Assembly: GCA_025457965.1 (NCBI GenBank)
Contig: JALOTJ010000002.1
Span: 1 to 59,364, forward strand
DNA: 59,364 nucleotides
Direction: 5' to 3'
DNA from: Spirochaetota bacterium
GTDB taxonomy: Bacteria > Spirochaetota > UBA4802 > UBA5368
The notes beneath the pieces were generated by a model. The model did no database searches. It saw only the letters and a list, made by a program, of their open reading frames with translations, and had not been told where the DNA came from. Both the position numbers and the translations under genes were made by a program. Of the stretch, positions 8,871 through 18,015 are shown piece by piece (within the stretch, counting starts at the first letter, position 1; each line of letters opens with the position of its first letter).

Positions 8871-9626
8871 ATGAAGAGTCTGGTATATGAACTGGAAGAG
8901 GCTTTTTTCACGGTAGTAAAAGGCGCCTATCCCGGTTCATGGGAGGATGCAGGCATTACCCGGTCGCTCATCATGGAGATTGCCGGGATCATGAATGAAC
9001 GACAACTGCGGACTCCCGGTAATCTTGTAAAGACTAACTGGAGACCTCTGCAGCTGGCCGGTGAGCCGGAGAGCGAGCTCTGCTCGATGGCGATGCTTTT
9101 CAGGATACGCTACCACGACGGGCAGGCCGTAGAGGGCGCCTCGTTTATCCAGGCGCGCGCCAAAGACCCCGGAAGGAACAGCTTCTCTTCGATAAAAAAA
9201 GACCAACTGAAGCGCGTACAGTCAATCGCACATCACAGCCAGCTTCTGCTGTATGATTATGACAATATCACGGGTATGGCTTTTCCGGCGACGGCGGAAT
9301 CGGTTCTGGGCGCGTATCCGGCAAGCTGGAACAGGTGGGCCCCTTACACCGTCGCCGCGGTAACGCCTTCCCATTGTGCCCTCGCCCTTGGCTCAAAGGA
9401 CGCAGCTTTGTACAAGACCTCGCTTCCGTGGTCGTACCAGCTCTGCTTCCGGAATTTCTACGGGCTCGATCTCGACTATGGCGATATTGCGGTGGATACC
9501 GCCCGCGGTGTCAGGTTCGAGAAGGGCCGTGCCCGTTATCTCGTTCTGGTTTCCGTCGCGCACGGCGGGGCCGATCTCGACGAGAGCTTCGATTTCGATC
9601 GTGCCGCGTACACGGAGATGAGTTGA
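8871..9626 (+). CDS. hypothetical protein, family not recognised
   Basis: 251 residues from the ATG at 8871, chosen because GGGAAGGTG lies at the right distance; in-frame ATGs at 8763 and 8832 lack this. Soluble, no signal peptide or membrane segment. Visible features: an N-terminal helical region (SLVYELEEAFFTVVKGAYPGSW), 'FRIRYHDG' followed by 'GASFIQARAKD', then 'HHSQLLLYDYDNITG', and an aromatic-rich C-terminal half (SYQLCFRNFYGLDLDYGDI). The 'FIQARAK' strand after an acidic segment faintly recalls the (E/Q)-x-K half-motif of PD-(D/E)XK nuclease folds, but here the last residue is Arg, so this is only a suggestion. It is isolated between a sugar kinase and the zinc transporter. Confidence 0.7.
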   Translation: MKSLVYELEEAFFTVVKGAYPGSWEDAGITRSLIMEIAGIMNERQLRTPGNLVKTNWRPLQLAGEPESELCSMAMLFRIRYHDGQAVEGASFIQARAKDPGRNSFSSIKKDQLKRVQSIAHHSQLLLYDYDNITGMAFPATAESVLGAYPASWNRWAPYTVAAVTPSHCALALGSKDAALYKTSLPWSYQLCFRNFYGLDLDYGDIAVDTARGVRFEKGRARYLVLVSVAHGGADLDESFDFDRAAYTEMS

Positions 9627-9673
9627 GCGTCGATGCTGACCGCTCCGGATGTGCCTGGGACTGAAGTTTCTTA

Positions 9674-10483
9674 CTAGCCCTTCCGTGTGAGCTTTGAAAT
9701 GCCGAGCGCGGCAAAGTAGACCAGCGTACCCCCCGCCACCATGGTCGCGCCGGTGGGAGTGTCGAGGTTATACGAAAGAAACAATCCGCCGAGCATGATG
9801 ACTACCGTGTAGGCGATTCCCGCCGCGAGCACCAGTCTGAAATCCCTGGACACCAGAAGCCCGAAGCTTGCCGGAAGAACGATGAGCGCCGAGACAAGGA
9901 TTATCCCCACGATCTTAATGCTTACGACGATAATGGCCGCAAGGAAGACCAGCATTGCGTTTTCGAGGAGGGATATTGGCACGCCGCTGACCGCAGCGAC
10001 CTCCTCGTCGAAAGAAGCGAACAGAATGCGATGAAGGAATATTGTGACGAAGGGAAGAAACAGGGCCATGGCGATGATGACAAGCGTACGGTCGAAACCG
10101 GTGATGCCGAGGATGTTGCCGAAAAGATAACCCATCAGGTCGAAAGTGTAGTCCGTGCGAAAGGCGATGAAGAGCGCACCGAGCGCCATGGAGAAGGAAA
10201 AGAATATGCCGATACTCACATCGTAGCTTATTCTGCCCAGCCGGACTATACGCCCGATGACGAGTGCCGAAACGATGCAGAATACGAGGGAGGTGTAGAA
10301 CGGGTTGATGCCGAGCAGAAGCCCAAGCGCGACGCCTGCGAAGGCCGTATGGGCGATGCCGGCTCCCATAAAGGAAAGACCGCGCATTACCACGAAAAAC
10401 GAGAGCGTGCCGAAAAGAATACCCAGAAGAAAACACATGAGAAACGCGTCCTTGAAAAAGACCATCTCGAAAAGTTCCGTCAT
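9674..10483 (-). CDS. znuB: zinc/manganese ABC transporter permease (ZnuB/MntB family)
   Basis: 269 residues with about eight hydrophobic segments and the family pattern 'FLMCFLLGILFGTLSFFVVMRGLSFMGAGIAHTAFAGVALG' split over its start, followed by a conserved 'VKIVGIILVSALIVLPAS'. It forms the membrane channel of the metal importer. Its start overlaps the stop of the ATPase gene in an ATGA junction (10480-10483), which indicates translational coupling. It is the last gene of the minus-strand transporter operon. Confidence 0.92.
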   Translation of the reverse strand: MTELFEMVFFKDAFLMCFLLGILFGTLSFFVVMRGLSFMGAGIAHTAFAGVALGLLLGINPFYTSLVFCIVSALVIGRIVRLGRISYDVSIGIFFSFSMALGALFIAFRTDYTFDLMGYLFGNILGITGFDRTLVIIAMALFLPFVTIFLHRILFASFDEEVAAVSGVPISLLENAMLVFLAAIIVVSIKIVGIILVSALIVLPASFGLLVSRDFRLVLAAGIAYTVVIMLGGLFLSYNLDTPTGATMVAGGTLVYFAALGISKLTRKG

Positions 10484-11271
10484 CGGGCCCGCCGGCAGGT
10501 TTCGCAGTTCTGGTCGTGGTGCAGGAAGTAAACATCCCTGCCGAAAACCTTCTCCAGCGCTTCGGTGGGCATGCCGTCTGACGGTCTCCCGTGGAAATGG
10601 ATCTTCTGCTTGAGGCAGGCAACCCTGTCTACGATGGCCGAAACGCTGCCGATATCGTGCGACACTATGATAATGGTCATGCCTTCGTTATCGCGGAGAT
10701 CGACAAGCAGTCGGTAAAAATTGTCCTGGGCGACCGCGTCCAGGCCGGTCGAGGGCTCGTCGAGGATGAGCATGCGCGGATGCAGGGCGAGCGCACGCGC
10801 GATGAGCACACGCTGGCGTTCGCCGCCGGACAGGCTGCCGAAGTGGCGGTCCCGATGCTGGCTCATTTCGACACGATCGAGCGCGCTGTCGATTTCCTTC
10901 CGGTCTTCGGTGTGGAGACGCTCGACGATGGTGGCGCGCGCATAGCGTGACATGGCGACAACGTCGAAGGCGCTGAGCGGGAAATCCGCATTGTATGCAG
11001 ACCGCTGCGGAAGATAACCGACAAGCCCGCTTCGCCGTATATCGGCCGGAGGGAGCCCGTACACGCGGACCTCTCCGGCAGAGGGCGGCGTAAAACCCAT
11101 CGCCGTACGGAGCAGGGTGCTCTTTCCGCTGCCGTTTGGCCCTACGATGGAAAGTATCTCGCCCGGGTCGACCGTCAGGTATATGTCTTCGAGTACCACG
11201 GCCGAGCCATAGCGGACCCATACTCCTTGCATGGACAGCGCCGGGTGCCCGTTTACGGTATCATTATTCAT
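10480..11271 (-). CDS. znuC: zinc/manganese ABC transporter ATP-binding protein
   Basis: 263 residues. Walker A GPNGSGKST at 44-52, Q-loop 'GYLPQR' near 85-90, signature LSGGERQ at 147-153, Walker B 'MLILDEPSTGLD' with D171-E172, and a switch His in 'IIVSHDIG'. It energises metal uptake. The C-terminus carries a His/Cys-containing stretch (FLHHDQNCETCRRAR) that could sense or bind metal (inference). It sits 16 bp downstream of the substrate-binding protein gene. Confidence 0.92.
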   Translation of the reverse strand: MNNDTVNGHPALSMQGVWVRYGSAVVLEDIYLTVDPGEILSIVGPNGSGKSTLLRTAMGFTPPSAGEVRVYGLPPADIRRSGLVGYLPQRSAYNADFPLSAFDVVAMSRYARATIVERLHTEDRKEIDSALDRVEMSQHRDRHFGSLSGGERQRVLIARALALHPRMLILDEPSTGLDAVAQDNFYRLLVDLRDNEGMTIIIVSHDIGSVSAIVDRVACLKQKIHFHGRPSDGMPTEALEKVFGRDVYFLHHDQNCETCRRAR

Positions 11272-11287
11272 GATTCAAAATCCCGCA

Positions 11288-12178
11288 TCAGCGCGCTCGC
11301 GGAGCGTCGCCGGCCAGGGCTTTGGCGAGGAGGCGCGCGTTGTGCTCCATCAATCGCGGGTAATCCGACTTTTCCGGGTCGTCAGGATCTCCGAGGCTGT
11401 CAAGTTGCAGCAATACCGCGCCGGTCTCGCGCGCCAGGGCGTTAGCGGCCCCGCTCTGGACCTTGAGGTCGATGATCACGACGCGAACGTGTTCGGAGCG
11501 CGCCTTTTTAACAAGGCGATTAAAATCGCGCACCGATGGTTCATGCCCGTGCCCCTTTTCAATTGTATCGACGATGTTAAGCCCGTAGTCAGCCGCGAAG
11601 TAATTCCATGACGGGTGCCACTGAATCAATTTTTTATCGTGGAGCGGGCGCAGCATGGCGGCAATACGCCTGTCGGTCTCGTCGAGCTTTTTCCCGTATG
11701 ATTCAAGGTTTTGTCTGAAGTATTCCGCACCGTCCGGATAGATTTCCGAAAGCCTGCCGGCGATATGGCGCGCGATCCTGCGGCCGCCGGCGATTGAAAG
11801 CCAGATATGCGGATTGTCGTGACCGCCGCGGTTCATCAAATACGATACGGCGGTCCCTTTTCGAAGATACTTTTCAACCCAGCCGTCGTATTCCGGGTGA
11901 ATGCCGATAAAGATTCGTGACGCCTGCAGCCGCTTCACGGTGGTTGGAAGAGGTTCGAATGTATGGGGATTGGCGCCCGGTGGCACCGCGAAAAACACCT
12001 GGGCGCGGTCGCCGGCGATTGAACGTGCGATATCGCACACGGGATAGATTGAGACGGCGATCAGCGGGTCACCGCCCGGGGCTCCCTCCTCGCGTGCGCA
12101 CGAGATGACCGCGGAAAGCGCAAGCAATGCGGTAAGTGCAGCGGTCGCGCAGAGCGGGCGATGAGGTTTCGATTTCAT
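11288..12178 (-). CDS. znuA: zinc/manganese ABC transporter substrate-binding lipoprotein
   Basis: A 296-residue lipoprotein when started at 12178 (MKSKPHRPLC...). The signal peptide ends in VISC, with C27 as the lipidated Cys, a lipobox allowed in spirochaetes. An in-frame ATG at 12190 is equally possible; longer starts would put charged sequence in front of the signal. Metal-ligand positions typical of cluster A-I binding proteins are visible: H72 in 'ANPHTFEP', H124 in 'HDNPHIWLS' and H188 in 'QWHPSWNYF'. The His-rich loop of many ZnuA proteins is missing, so Mn/Fe cannot be ruled out. It is the first gene of the transporter operon; no clear Zur box was seen upstream. Confidence 0.9.
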   Translation of the reverse strand: MKSKPHRPLCATAALTALLALSAVISCAREEGAPGGDPLIAVSIYPVCDIARSIAGDRAQVFFAVPPGANPHTFEPLPTTVKRLQASRIFIGIHPEYDGWVEKYLRKGTAVSYLMNRGGHDNPHIWLSIAGGRRIARHIAGRLSEIYPDGAEYFRQNLESYGKKLDETDRRIAAMLRPLHDKKLIQWHPSWNYFAADYGLNIVDTIEKGHGHEPSVRDFNRLVKKARSEHVRVVIIDLKVQSGAANALARETGAVLLQLDSLGDPDDPEKSDYPRLMEHNARLLAKALAGDAPRAR

Positions 12179-12570
12179 TGAATGGTCCATTAATAGGTCG
12201 TCGCGGTTCCTGTATCCGAATCGGTGTCCGCCCCTGGAAGCGCCGATCAGTATGGAGCGGGGATGCACGGTCTCCAACTGTGGGGGGCCTCAATGATTTG
12301 CGCAAGAAAATTATAAATGTGCGGCGGGGCTGGAAATATGCCATGGGAAGACCGGCGTGTTGTTTTACTTGACAAATCGAGGTGTCGGCGCGTAATCAAC
12401 AGAAAAGAATGGATCGTCGCACAGGCGGGTATCGCCGGATTTGCAGTCCGTCGGCCGGAGATAACGAATAATCCGGCCCTCTCGCTGTTAAAATGTTGAA
12501 ATCGGCGATTTTCATGATACCATAGAGTGCAAACACCGCGCCCCTTCGAGCACGACAAAAGGAGTAATCC
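12179..12570. other. divergent intergenic region between znuA and guaB
   Basis: About 390 bp. A TTGACA hexamer at 12369-12374 points toward guaB, but the sequence 17-18 bp later (GTAATC) is a poor -10. A small inverted repeat AAATCG-G-CGATTT lies at about 12499-12511. No Zur-like palindrome and no gene with family resemblance were seen. Confidence 0.4.
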
Positions 12571-14067
12571 ATGGCGAAAAAAGACGGTTTTCCGGCGGAA
12601 GATCTATTCTGTTCGGACCACGGCCTGACCTATAACGACTTCATCATTCTTCCCGGCTATATAGACTTCGCCCCGGACGACGTGGACCTCGAGGCGAATC
12701 TAACGCGCAACATCATTCTAAAGAGGCCCATCACCTCGAGCCCCATGGATACGGTAACCGAATACCGCATGGCTATCGGAATGGCCCTCCTCGGCGGGAT
12801 AGGGTTCATCCATTACAACAATACGATCGAGGAACAGGCCGAGCACGTTAAAAAGGTAAAACGCTTCGAGAACGGTTTCATCACCGACCCCCTTGTGCTG
12901 TCCCCGAACAATACCATCGCCGATATAGATGAGATCAAGGCGAAATACGGCTTTTCGGGCATTCCTATTACGGAAGACGGAAAGCTATACTCGAAACTGG
13001 TCGGGGTGGTGACCAACCGCGATGTGGACTTTGAGACCGATCGCACCAAGAAGCTTCGGGAGGTTATGACGACCGAGGTGATGACGGCGCGGAAGGGCAT
13101 ATCCCTTACCCAGGCGAACGAAATACTGAAGAAATCGAAAAAGGGGAAGCTCCCAATCGTCGATGAAAAAGCCTGTCTGGTGGCGTTTATGTGCAGGAAC
13201 GATCTCCTGAAGAACCGGGAGTACCCCTTCGCGTCCAAGGATGGCCAGAAACAGCTGATGGTAGGGGCCGCGATATCCACGAAGGAAGAATCGAAGGAAC
13301 GCTTGGATCGCCTGGTGCAGGCGGGCCTTAACGTCGTGGTGATCGATGCGGCGCAGGGTAATTCACTCTACCAGGTCGAGATGATAAAGTACATCAAGAA
13401 AATGCATCCGTCACTCGATGTGATCGGCGGCAATGTCGTCACCGAAGAGCAGTGCAAAAACCTCATAAGGGCCGGGGCTGACGGCCTGCGCATCGGCATG
13501 GGGCCCGGCTCTATCTGCACCACGCAGACCACCATGGCGGTGGGAAGGGCGCAGGCCACGGCGATTTACCGATGTGCTCGCTTTGCCCGCAGGCATGGTG
13601 TTCCGGTAATCGCCGACGGCGGTATCTCGGTTACCGGGCATGTCGCAAAGGCGCTGTCGCTGGGGGCATCGGCGACCATGATGGGCTCGATGTTCGCGGC
13701 GACCGAGGAGGCTCCCGGGGAATACTTCTATGAAAACGGTATACGCCTGAAGCGCTACCGGGGGATGGCATCGCTCGAGGCGATGGAAAAGGGCGGCGCC
13801 AAACGCTATTTCGCGGATGATGCGAAAATCATGGTGGCGCAGGGCGTTTCAGGCGCCGTGGTTGACAAAGGTTCGCTTTTCGATTACGTGCCGTATCTCA
13901 TCCAGGGACTCAAGCATTCCCTTCAGGATATGGGAGCGAACAGCGTCAGGAAACTCCACGAGATGCTGTTTGCCGGAGAGCTGCGTTTCGAGCGGCGATC
14001 GCTATCGGCCCAGATCGAGGGGGGCGTACACGACATGTACTCCTACAAGGAGCCCAAGTACATGTGA
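12571..14067 (+). CDS. guaB: inosine-5'-monophosphate dehydrogenase, eukaryote-like sequence
   Basis: 498 residues. Oxidises IMP to XMP with NAD+, the committed step of GMP synthesis. The catalytic loop is GPGSICTTQ with C316, the flap has '[14 protein letters not shown]', and a K-binding/flap-end 'VAQGVSGAV' follows. A CBS pair occupies about residues 110-230. The sequence matches vertebrate/eukaryotic IMPDH much better than typical bacterial GuaB: '[15 protein letters not shown]', '[14 protein letters not shown]', '[16 protein letters not shown]', '[13 protein letters not shown]', '[14 protein letters not shown]'. AAAGGAG precedes the ATG. It stands alone; guaA is not adjacent. It ends 4 bp before the convergent dedA stop. 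Confidence 0.95.
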   Translation: MAKKDGFPAEDLFCSDHGLTYNDFIILPGYIDFAPDDVDLEANLTRNIILKRPITSSPMDTVTEYRMAIGMALLGGIGFIHYNNTIEEQAEHVKKVKRFENGFITDPLVLSPNNTIADIDEIKAKYGFSGIPITEDGKLYSKLVGVVTNRDVDFETDRTKKLREVMTTEVMTARKGISLTQANEILKKSKKGKLPIVDEKACLVAFMCRNDLLKNREYPFASKDGQKQLMVGAAISTKEESKERLDRLVQAGLNVVVIDAAQGNSLYQVEMIKYIKKMHPSLDVIGGNVVTEEQCKNLIRAGADGLRIGMGPGSICTTQTTMAVGRAQATAIYRCARFARRHGVPVIADGGISVTGHVAKALSLGASATMMGSMFAATEEAPGEYFYENGIRLKRYRGMASLEAMEKGGAKRYFADDAKIMVAQGVSGAVVDKGSLFDYVPYLIQGLKHSLQDMGANSVRKLHEMLFAGELRFERRSLSAQIEGGVHDMYSYKEPKYM

Positions 14068-14071
14068 GCTG

Positions 14072-14713
14072 TCAGGGCGACGGTGTGCTTCGTTGTTTTT
14101 TTCGCCGGATCCGGATGATTATAAATACCGCCACTCCGACCGCCATGAGCGCCAGCACCGCCGTATTGTAGTTGCGTAGAATCGTACTCATGCGGTCTTT
14201 TACCAGTTCCCAGTTGTCTCCCAGCAGGTAGCCGGTGTGGATCCAGATAAGGTTCCAGATTGATGCGCTGACGATGGCCAGAGCGAATACTTTCGGCAGA
14301 GACAGGCGCGCGATGCCGGACGCAAGCGAGATAACCGATCGGACGCCTGGTAGAAACCTGTTGGCGAGTACTACGAAATAACCATACCGCCTGAACCATG
14401 ATTCTGCCAGCACGATACGCTTTGCCGGGAGATGCCGGTAATCTTTCCCTATAAAATATTCTCGTCCCAGAAGGCGTCCGATCAGAACGAGGCATACGAA
14501 ACCGCAAACGCTGCCAAGCGTAGTGACTGCGTATACCAAAAGGTAATCCAGCCTGCCGGTGCCCACCAGGAACGCGCCGAAAGCGGTTATGGTGTCGCCG
14601 GGAATCGGGGGGAAGACATTTTCCACGAATGCGCTGACAAATAGCAGGGTATAGAGCAAAAAATCGTTCGCACCGGCGAGCGTCGGGAGGATTTCGGCGA
14701 TGTGGTTTTCCAT
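14072..14713 (-). CDS. DedA family membrane protein
   Basis: 213 residues with the DedA/SNARE-associated pattern: an N-terminal 'FVENVFPPIPGDTITAFGAFLVG', central 'GYFVVLANRFLPGVRSVISLASGIARL' with the conserved R-x-x-P-x-x-R-x3-S/A-G core, and 'IWNLIWIHTGYLLG' before a last membrane segment. Members are linked to undecaprenyl-phosphate or phospholipid recycling and membrane potential. A frame beginning further upstream (to 14753) is out of phase and not conserved. It is monocistronic. Confidence 0.9.
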   Translation of the reverse strand: MENHIAEILPTLAGANDFLLYTLLFVSAFVENVFPPIPGDTITAFGAFLVGTGRLDYLLVYAVTTLGSVCGFVCLVLIGRLLGREYFIGKDYRHLPAKRIVLAESWFRRYGYFVVLANRFLPGVRSVISLASGIARLSLPKVFALAIVSASIWNLIWIHTGYLLGDNWELVKDRMSTILRNYNTAVLALMAVGVAVFIIIRIRRKKQRSTPSP

Positions 14714-14854
14714 GGATATCCTTGATAGTAGAGGCTTCCGGTGATTTAAGCAAACTTTTTAGCTGGCAGGCAAAGCGAAAAATCCTTGATTATCGCATCG
14801 GAGCGGATATCATTTTTAGCAATGTGCCGCGCGCTACACCCTGATTGAGAGGTC

Positions 14855-15397
14855 ATGATCGTGAGAAGGTTACTGGTTTTTACCCTTGCCGCAGTGCTGC
14901 TTCTGCTTCCTTCCTGCAAAACAACGGAAGTCAAAGACCCGCTAATGGACCGGATCGACTCGTTTCTGGCGGTGGATCCGAATTCAAGAGAGCTCTTCCA
15001 TGTCGTAATGATGTCGGACCGCTATCTTATAGCGCAGATGCAGCATCCCGATCGGATTCAGCGCAACGACGACTCGGGTGGTGATAAGTACATGACCGAG
15101 GAGTTGAAAAAGTTCGACAAGATCGATGAGGAGCGTGAGGGTGTTATCGCCGTATGGCTGTATCCCGATTCCGGCAGGCTCATGAAGGTTCGGCCTAAAA
15201 AGCTCACCTACCTGATGGAGATCGACAAGCTGATCGTGGAGGACATCCAGCGCTGGAGCTTCCAGTTCCCCAAAAAGGACGTGTATCCGACGCAGTTTGA
15301 CGTCCGGTATCGCGTGATTTTGCGAAAGACGCTTTCAGACGATGAAATCATGAAAGAGGTCCGGGACAAGATAATCGAGAAGACCGGCTCGCGCTGA
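14855..15397 (+). CDS. putative lipoprotein, hypothetical
   Basis: 180 residues. Signal peptide with lipobox LLPSC (Cys near residue 22), so the mature protein is membrane-anchored. GAGAGG lies only a few bases before the ATG at 14855 and is better spaced for the in-frame GTG at 14861, so the true start may be two codons later. The mature part is charged, beta/alpha mixed, with 'VVMMSDRYLIAQMQHPDRI' and 'FPKKDVYPTQFDVRYRVILRKTL'. No family recognised. It converges on the coiled-coil gene with no intervening base. Confidence 0.75.
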   Translation: MIVRRLLVFTLAAVLLLLPSCKTTEVKDPLMDRIDSFLAVDPNSRELFHVVMMSDRYLIAQMQHPDRIQRNDDSGGDKYMTEELKKFDKIDEEREGVIAVWLYPDSGRLMKVRPKKLTYLMEIDKLIVEDIQRWSFQFPKKDVYPTQFDVRYRVILRKTLSDDEIMKEVRDKIIEKTGSR

Positions 15398-17824
15398 TCA
15401 GACGGAGGCCGTATTGATGATCAGGCGTACCGAGTTTTCATCGATCAGGAGCTTTTTGGCGATGTCGTTCGAGCTCCATCCCCTGCTTGAAAGCTCCCTG
15501 ACGGTTTTAATCACTCCATCGTTCAGGTTTTTTCCCAGCGGCAGGTCGCCTTTCATTTGTCGCGAGATGGGATTGTTGTTCTCGACGGCCTGAAGGAAGT
15601 CGGCGAACTGCTTCATCTTGCGGTCGGTCTGGCTGAACATGTCCTTGAGGCGTGAATCGGTGCTGTCGATTTCCGACCGCATCGATTCCATTTTCTGGAA
15701 CATGGCGTGGATCTGGTCGATGCGCTTTTCTATGTGAGCCGTGAGCCCCTCGAGCTCGCCGAACTTGTCCTTGACGTCGCGGATTTCCTGTTCGCGCGAT
15801 TTGAGCACCAGAGTATTCTCCTCTATGGAAGTCAGGTACTGGGTGAGTTTCTGGATGCGCTTGTCGGAGCGCTCGACAACCGCCTGGAACGAGCCGATCC
15901 GGGACTCCATCGATTTGATGAGCATGTCAGCTTTATGGGAGGATTCAAGGTTTTTCGCTATTGTGTCCTCATACTCGCGAAGCTCGGATATCCGCGCCTC
16001 CAGCCCGGCATAGCTCTGCCCGAGCGTCTCGATGCGCGTATTTACCATGTCGATTTTCGAAATCTTGTCCTCGAGCGCGTCCATCTTCTGCGTGACCATG
16101 TCGGTCAGTCCGATGATCCCCGCCAGTTCGTTTTCATAGCTTGAAAGCCGTCCCTTGCGGCCCTCGAAGGCCTTCAGCTCCTTCTCGACGGTCTTTCTCA
16201 GGTCTTTTATCTTTTCGATATCGTCCATGAACTTCTGGATGCCCCTGGCCTCATCTTTGGCCTCCCTGAGCATTCCGCCGAAATTCTGAACGGCGTCCTC
16301 GACCTTGCGTATCATGTCATCGCTCTTGGTGAATATCTGCCGGCTCTCCTCGTACTGGGTTATCTCCTTCCTCATGTCGACAAGGCGCTGTTCCATCTGG
16401 GAGAAGTCTATCTTCACGCGCTGCATCTGGGAATCAAGTGAGTCGTTGAAACGCTCCTCCATGGTCGAGAGCTTCTCGGAAAGCGAATTGAAACGCTGTT
16501 CGACGCCGTGGTATTCGGTGATAAGCGTTGACATCTTTTCTTCGGCCGATTCGGAGAGACGGTTCTCCATTTCGGCGTATTTCTCGTCGAAATCCTCGAT
16601 TTTCGCGATGGTTTCTTCGGCCTCCCTGCGGGCCGCCTTTACGATCTCGTCCTTTTTTGCGATGGAGTGGATGCTCAGGTTGTCGATTTCGGTCCGTATC
16701 TTCTGGACTTCGTCGGCAAAAGACGCGATGAGTTTCGACTTGGAGTCGTCGACGGTGTTCTCCACGTTGCGGAGCTTGCCGTAAACCTTGTCGATGTCGG
16801 TTTCGACCTTCTCGAGGAGGGAGTCGCGGCTGCGATGAAACTCCGCTATGGATTCAGCGATCTCACGTTTTATGTTGGCGGATTTGTCCTTGATATCGGC
16901 GAATACGCTGTTTTCGAGATCGGAGAGGGTCGACTTCAGGGCGCTGACCTTCGAGTTGATATCGGCGATATCGGAACGGGTTTCGGCCAGGGACTGGCTG
17001 CGGGTCTCCTGCAGCGCCAGTTCGAAGTTTTCGATCGCTTTTTCGATATTGCCGATCTTGGTGTTAATGTCGGTGTACACGCGGCGATCGGCCGAATCGA
17101 TCCGGCTTTCGAGCAGGTCGGCAGCGTGGCTAACGGAGTCGATACGGGATTTGATGTTTTCTAGTATCGCCTCGCCGGTGGTGGTGATCCCCTGTTCCAT
17201 GCGGGCGAGCGAATCGGAGAAGGACCTCGTGAGCAGGTCGACCTTTTCCTGGGCGGATCCGAGCAGCGCAGCCTCGTTGTCCCTGAACGATTCCCTCAGC
17301 CTGTTTACCTGGGAGGCGATCTCCTCGCCCATTTCGCGCGACCGTTCGCGCACCTTGTCATTGAATGCCTGTATGAGAAGAGAACTTTCGCGCTCGACGC
17401 GGGCCAGGCCCTCGATAAGGGAGCTGATCTTTTTGGCCATATCCCCGAAGCCCGCCCTCGACGCGGCGATAAATTCGATCTGCTTGTTCACCTCGCGCGC
17501 CGCCTGAGAAACGACCTTGAGGTCGTCCTCGACCTTCTTGAGGCTGGACTTCTCGATGTCGAGGCCCTTTATCCTGGTTTCGATTTCGGAAACCGATTCC
17601 CTTAGGGAGGTCGAGAGCCCCCCCGCCTTTTTGACGAGCAGGTCCATCTCGATGGTTGCGTCGTTGAAGCGGCGGCTCTCGGTGTCGGTGAGTTTCCTGA
17701 AATCGTTGAAGATCTTGGATGAGAAGCGCTTCAACTTGATCATTTTCAGGTTCGATCGGTCGAGCCGGCGAAACGCGAAAAGAATCAGCAGGCACGACAG
17801 GAGTGTGACAATATTCCACGTCAT
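15398..17824 (-). CDS. membrane-anchored long coiled-coil protein (SpiroCoCo-like) with C-terminal helix-turn-helix-like end
   Basis: 808 residues. A single N-terminal membrane segment (about 3-19, TLLSCLLILFAF) is followed by a basic stretch, then some 700 residues of almost unbroken heptad coiled coil rich in E, K, S, D and L. The last 45 residues (NDGVIKTVRELSSRGWSSND then IAKKLLIDENSVRLIIN) look like a small HTH of the kind that closes the spirochaete-specific SpiroCoCo family. A structural or cytoskeletal role along the envelope, possibly near the periplasmic flagella, is inference; family function is not established. It faces the 3D-domain gene across a 191-bp divergent gap and abuts the lipoprotein stop. 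Confidence 0.8.
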   Translation of the reverse strand: MTWNIVTLLSCLLILFAFRRLDRSNLKMIKLKRFSSKIFNDFRKLTDTESRRFNDATIEMDLLVKKAGGLSTSLRESVSEIETRIKGLDIEKSSLKKVEDDLKVVSQAAREVNKQIEFIAASRAGFGDMAKKISSLIEGLARVERESSLLIQAFNDKVRERSREMGEEIASQVNRLRESFRDNEAALLGSAQEKVDLLTRSFSDSLARMEQGITTTGEAILENIKSRIDSVSHAADLLESRIDSADRRVYTDINTKIGNIEKAIENFELALQETRSQSLAETRSDIADINSKVSALKSTLSDLENSVFADIKDKSANIKREIAESIAEFHRSRDSLLEKVETDIDKVYGKLRNVENTVDDSKSKLIASFADEVQKIRTEIDNLSIHSIAKKDEIVKAARREAEETIAKIEDFDEKYAEMENRLSESAEEKMSTLITEYHGVEQRFNSLSEKLSTMEERFNDSLDSQMQRVKIDFSQMEQRLVDMRKEITQYEESRQIFTKSDDMIRKVEDAVQNFGGMLREAKDEARGIQKFMDDIEKIKDLRKTVEKELKAFEGRKGRLSSYENELAGIIGLTDMVTQKMDALEDKISKIDMVNTRIETLGQSYAGLEARISELREYEDTIAKNLESSHKADMLIKSMESRIGSFQAVVERSDKRIQKLTQYLTSIEENTLVLKSREQEIRDVKDKFGELEGLTAHIEKRIDQIHAMFQKMESMRSEIDSTDSRLKDMFSQTDRKMKQFADFLQAVENNNPISRQMKGDLPLGKNLNDGVIKTVRELSSRGWSSNDIAKKLLIDENSVRLIINTASV

Positions 17825-18015
17825 CTCTTGTACTCTCCGCGAGTAAGGTTCAGATCTCTGGCCGCAGGGACTTTATTCCAACTAACAATTCTATATAAAT
17901 ACCATGATATTGTCAATATCTATTTTATGTCTCATTAAAAAAGAATGGAGCAGGAGGTTTTTTTTCTGAGAGATGACGGTTCGGGGGCTATTTTAAACAA
18001 AATGGAGAATGGCTC

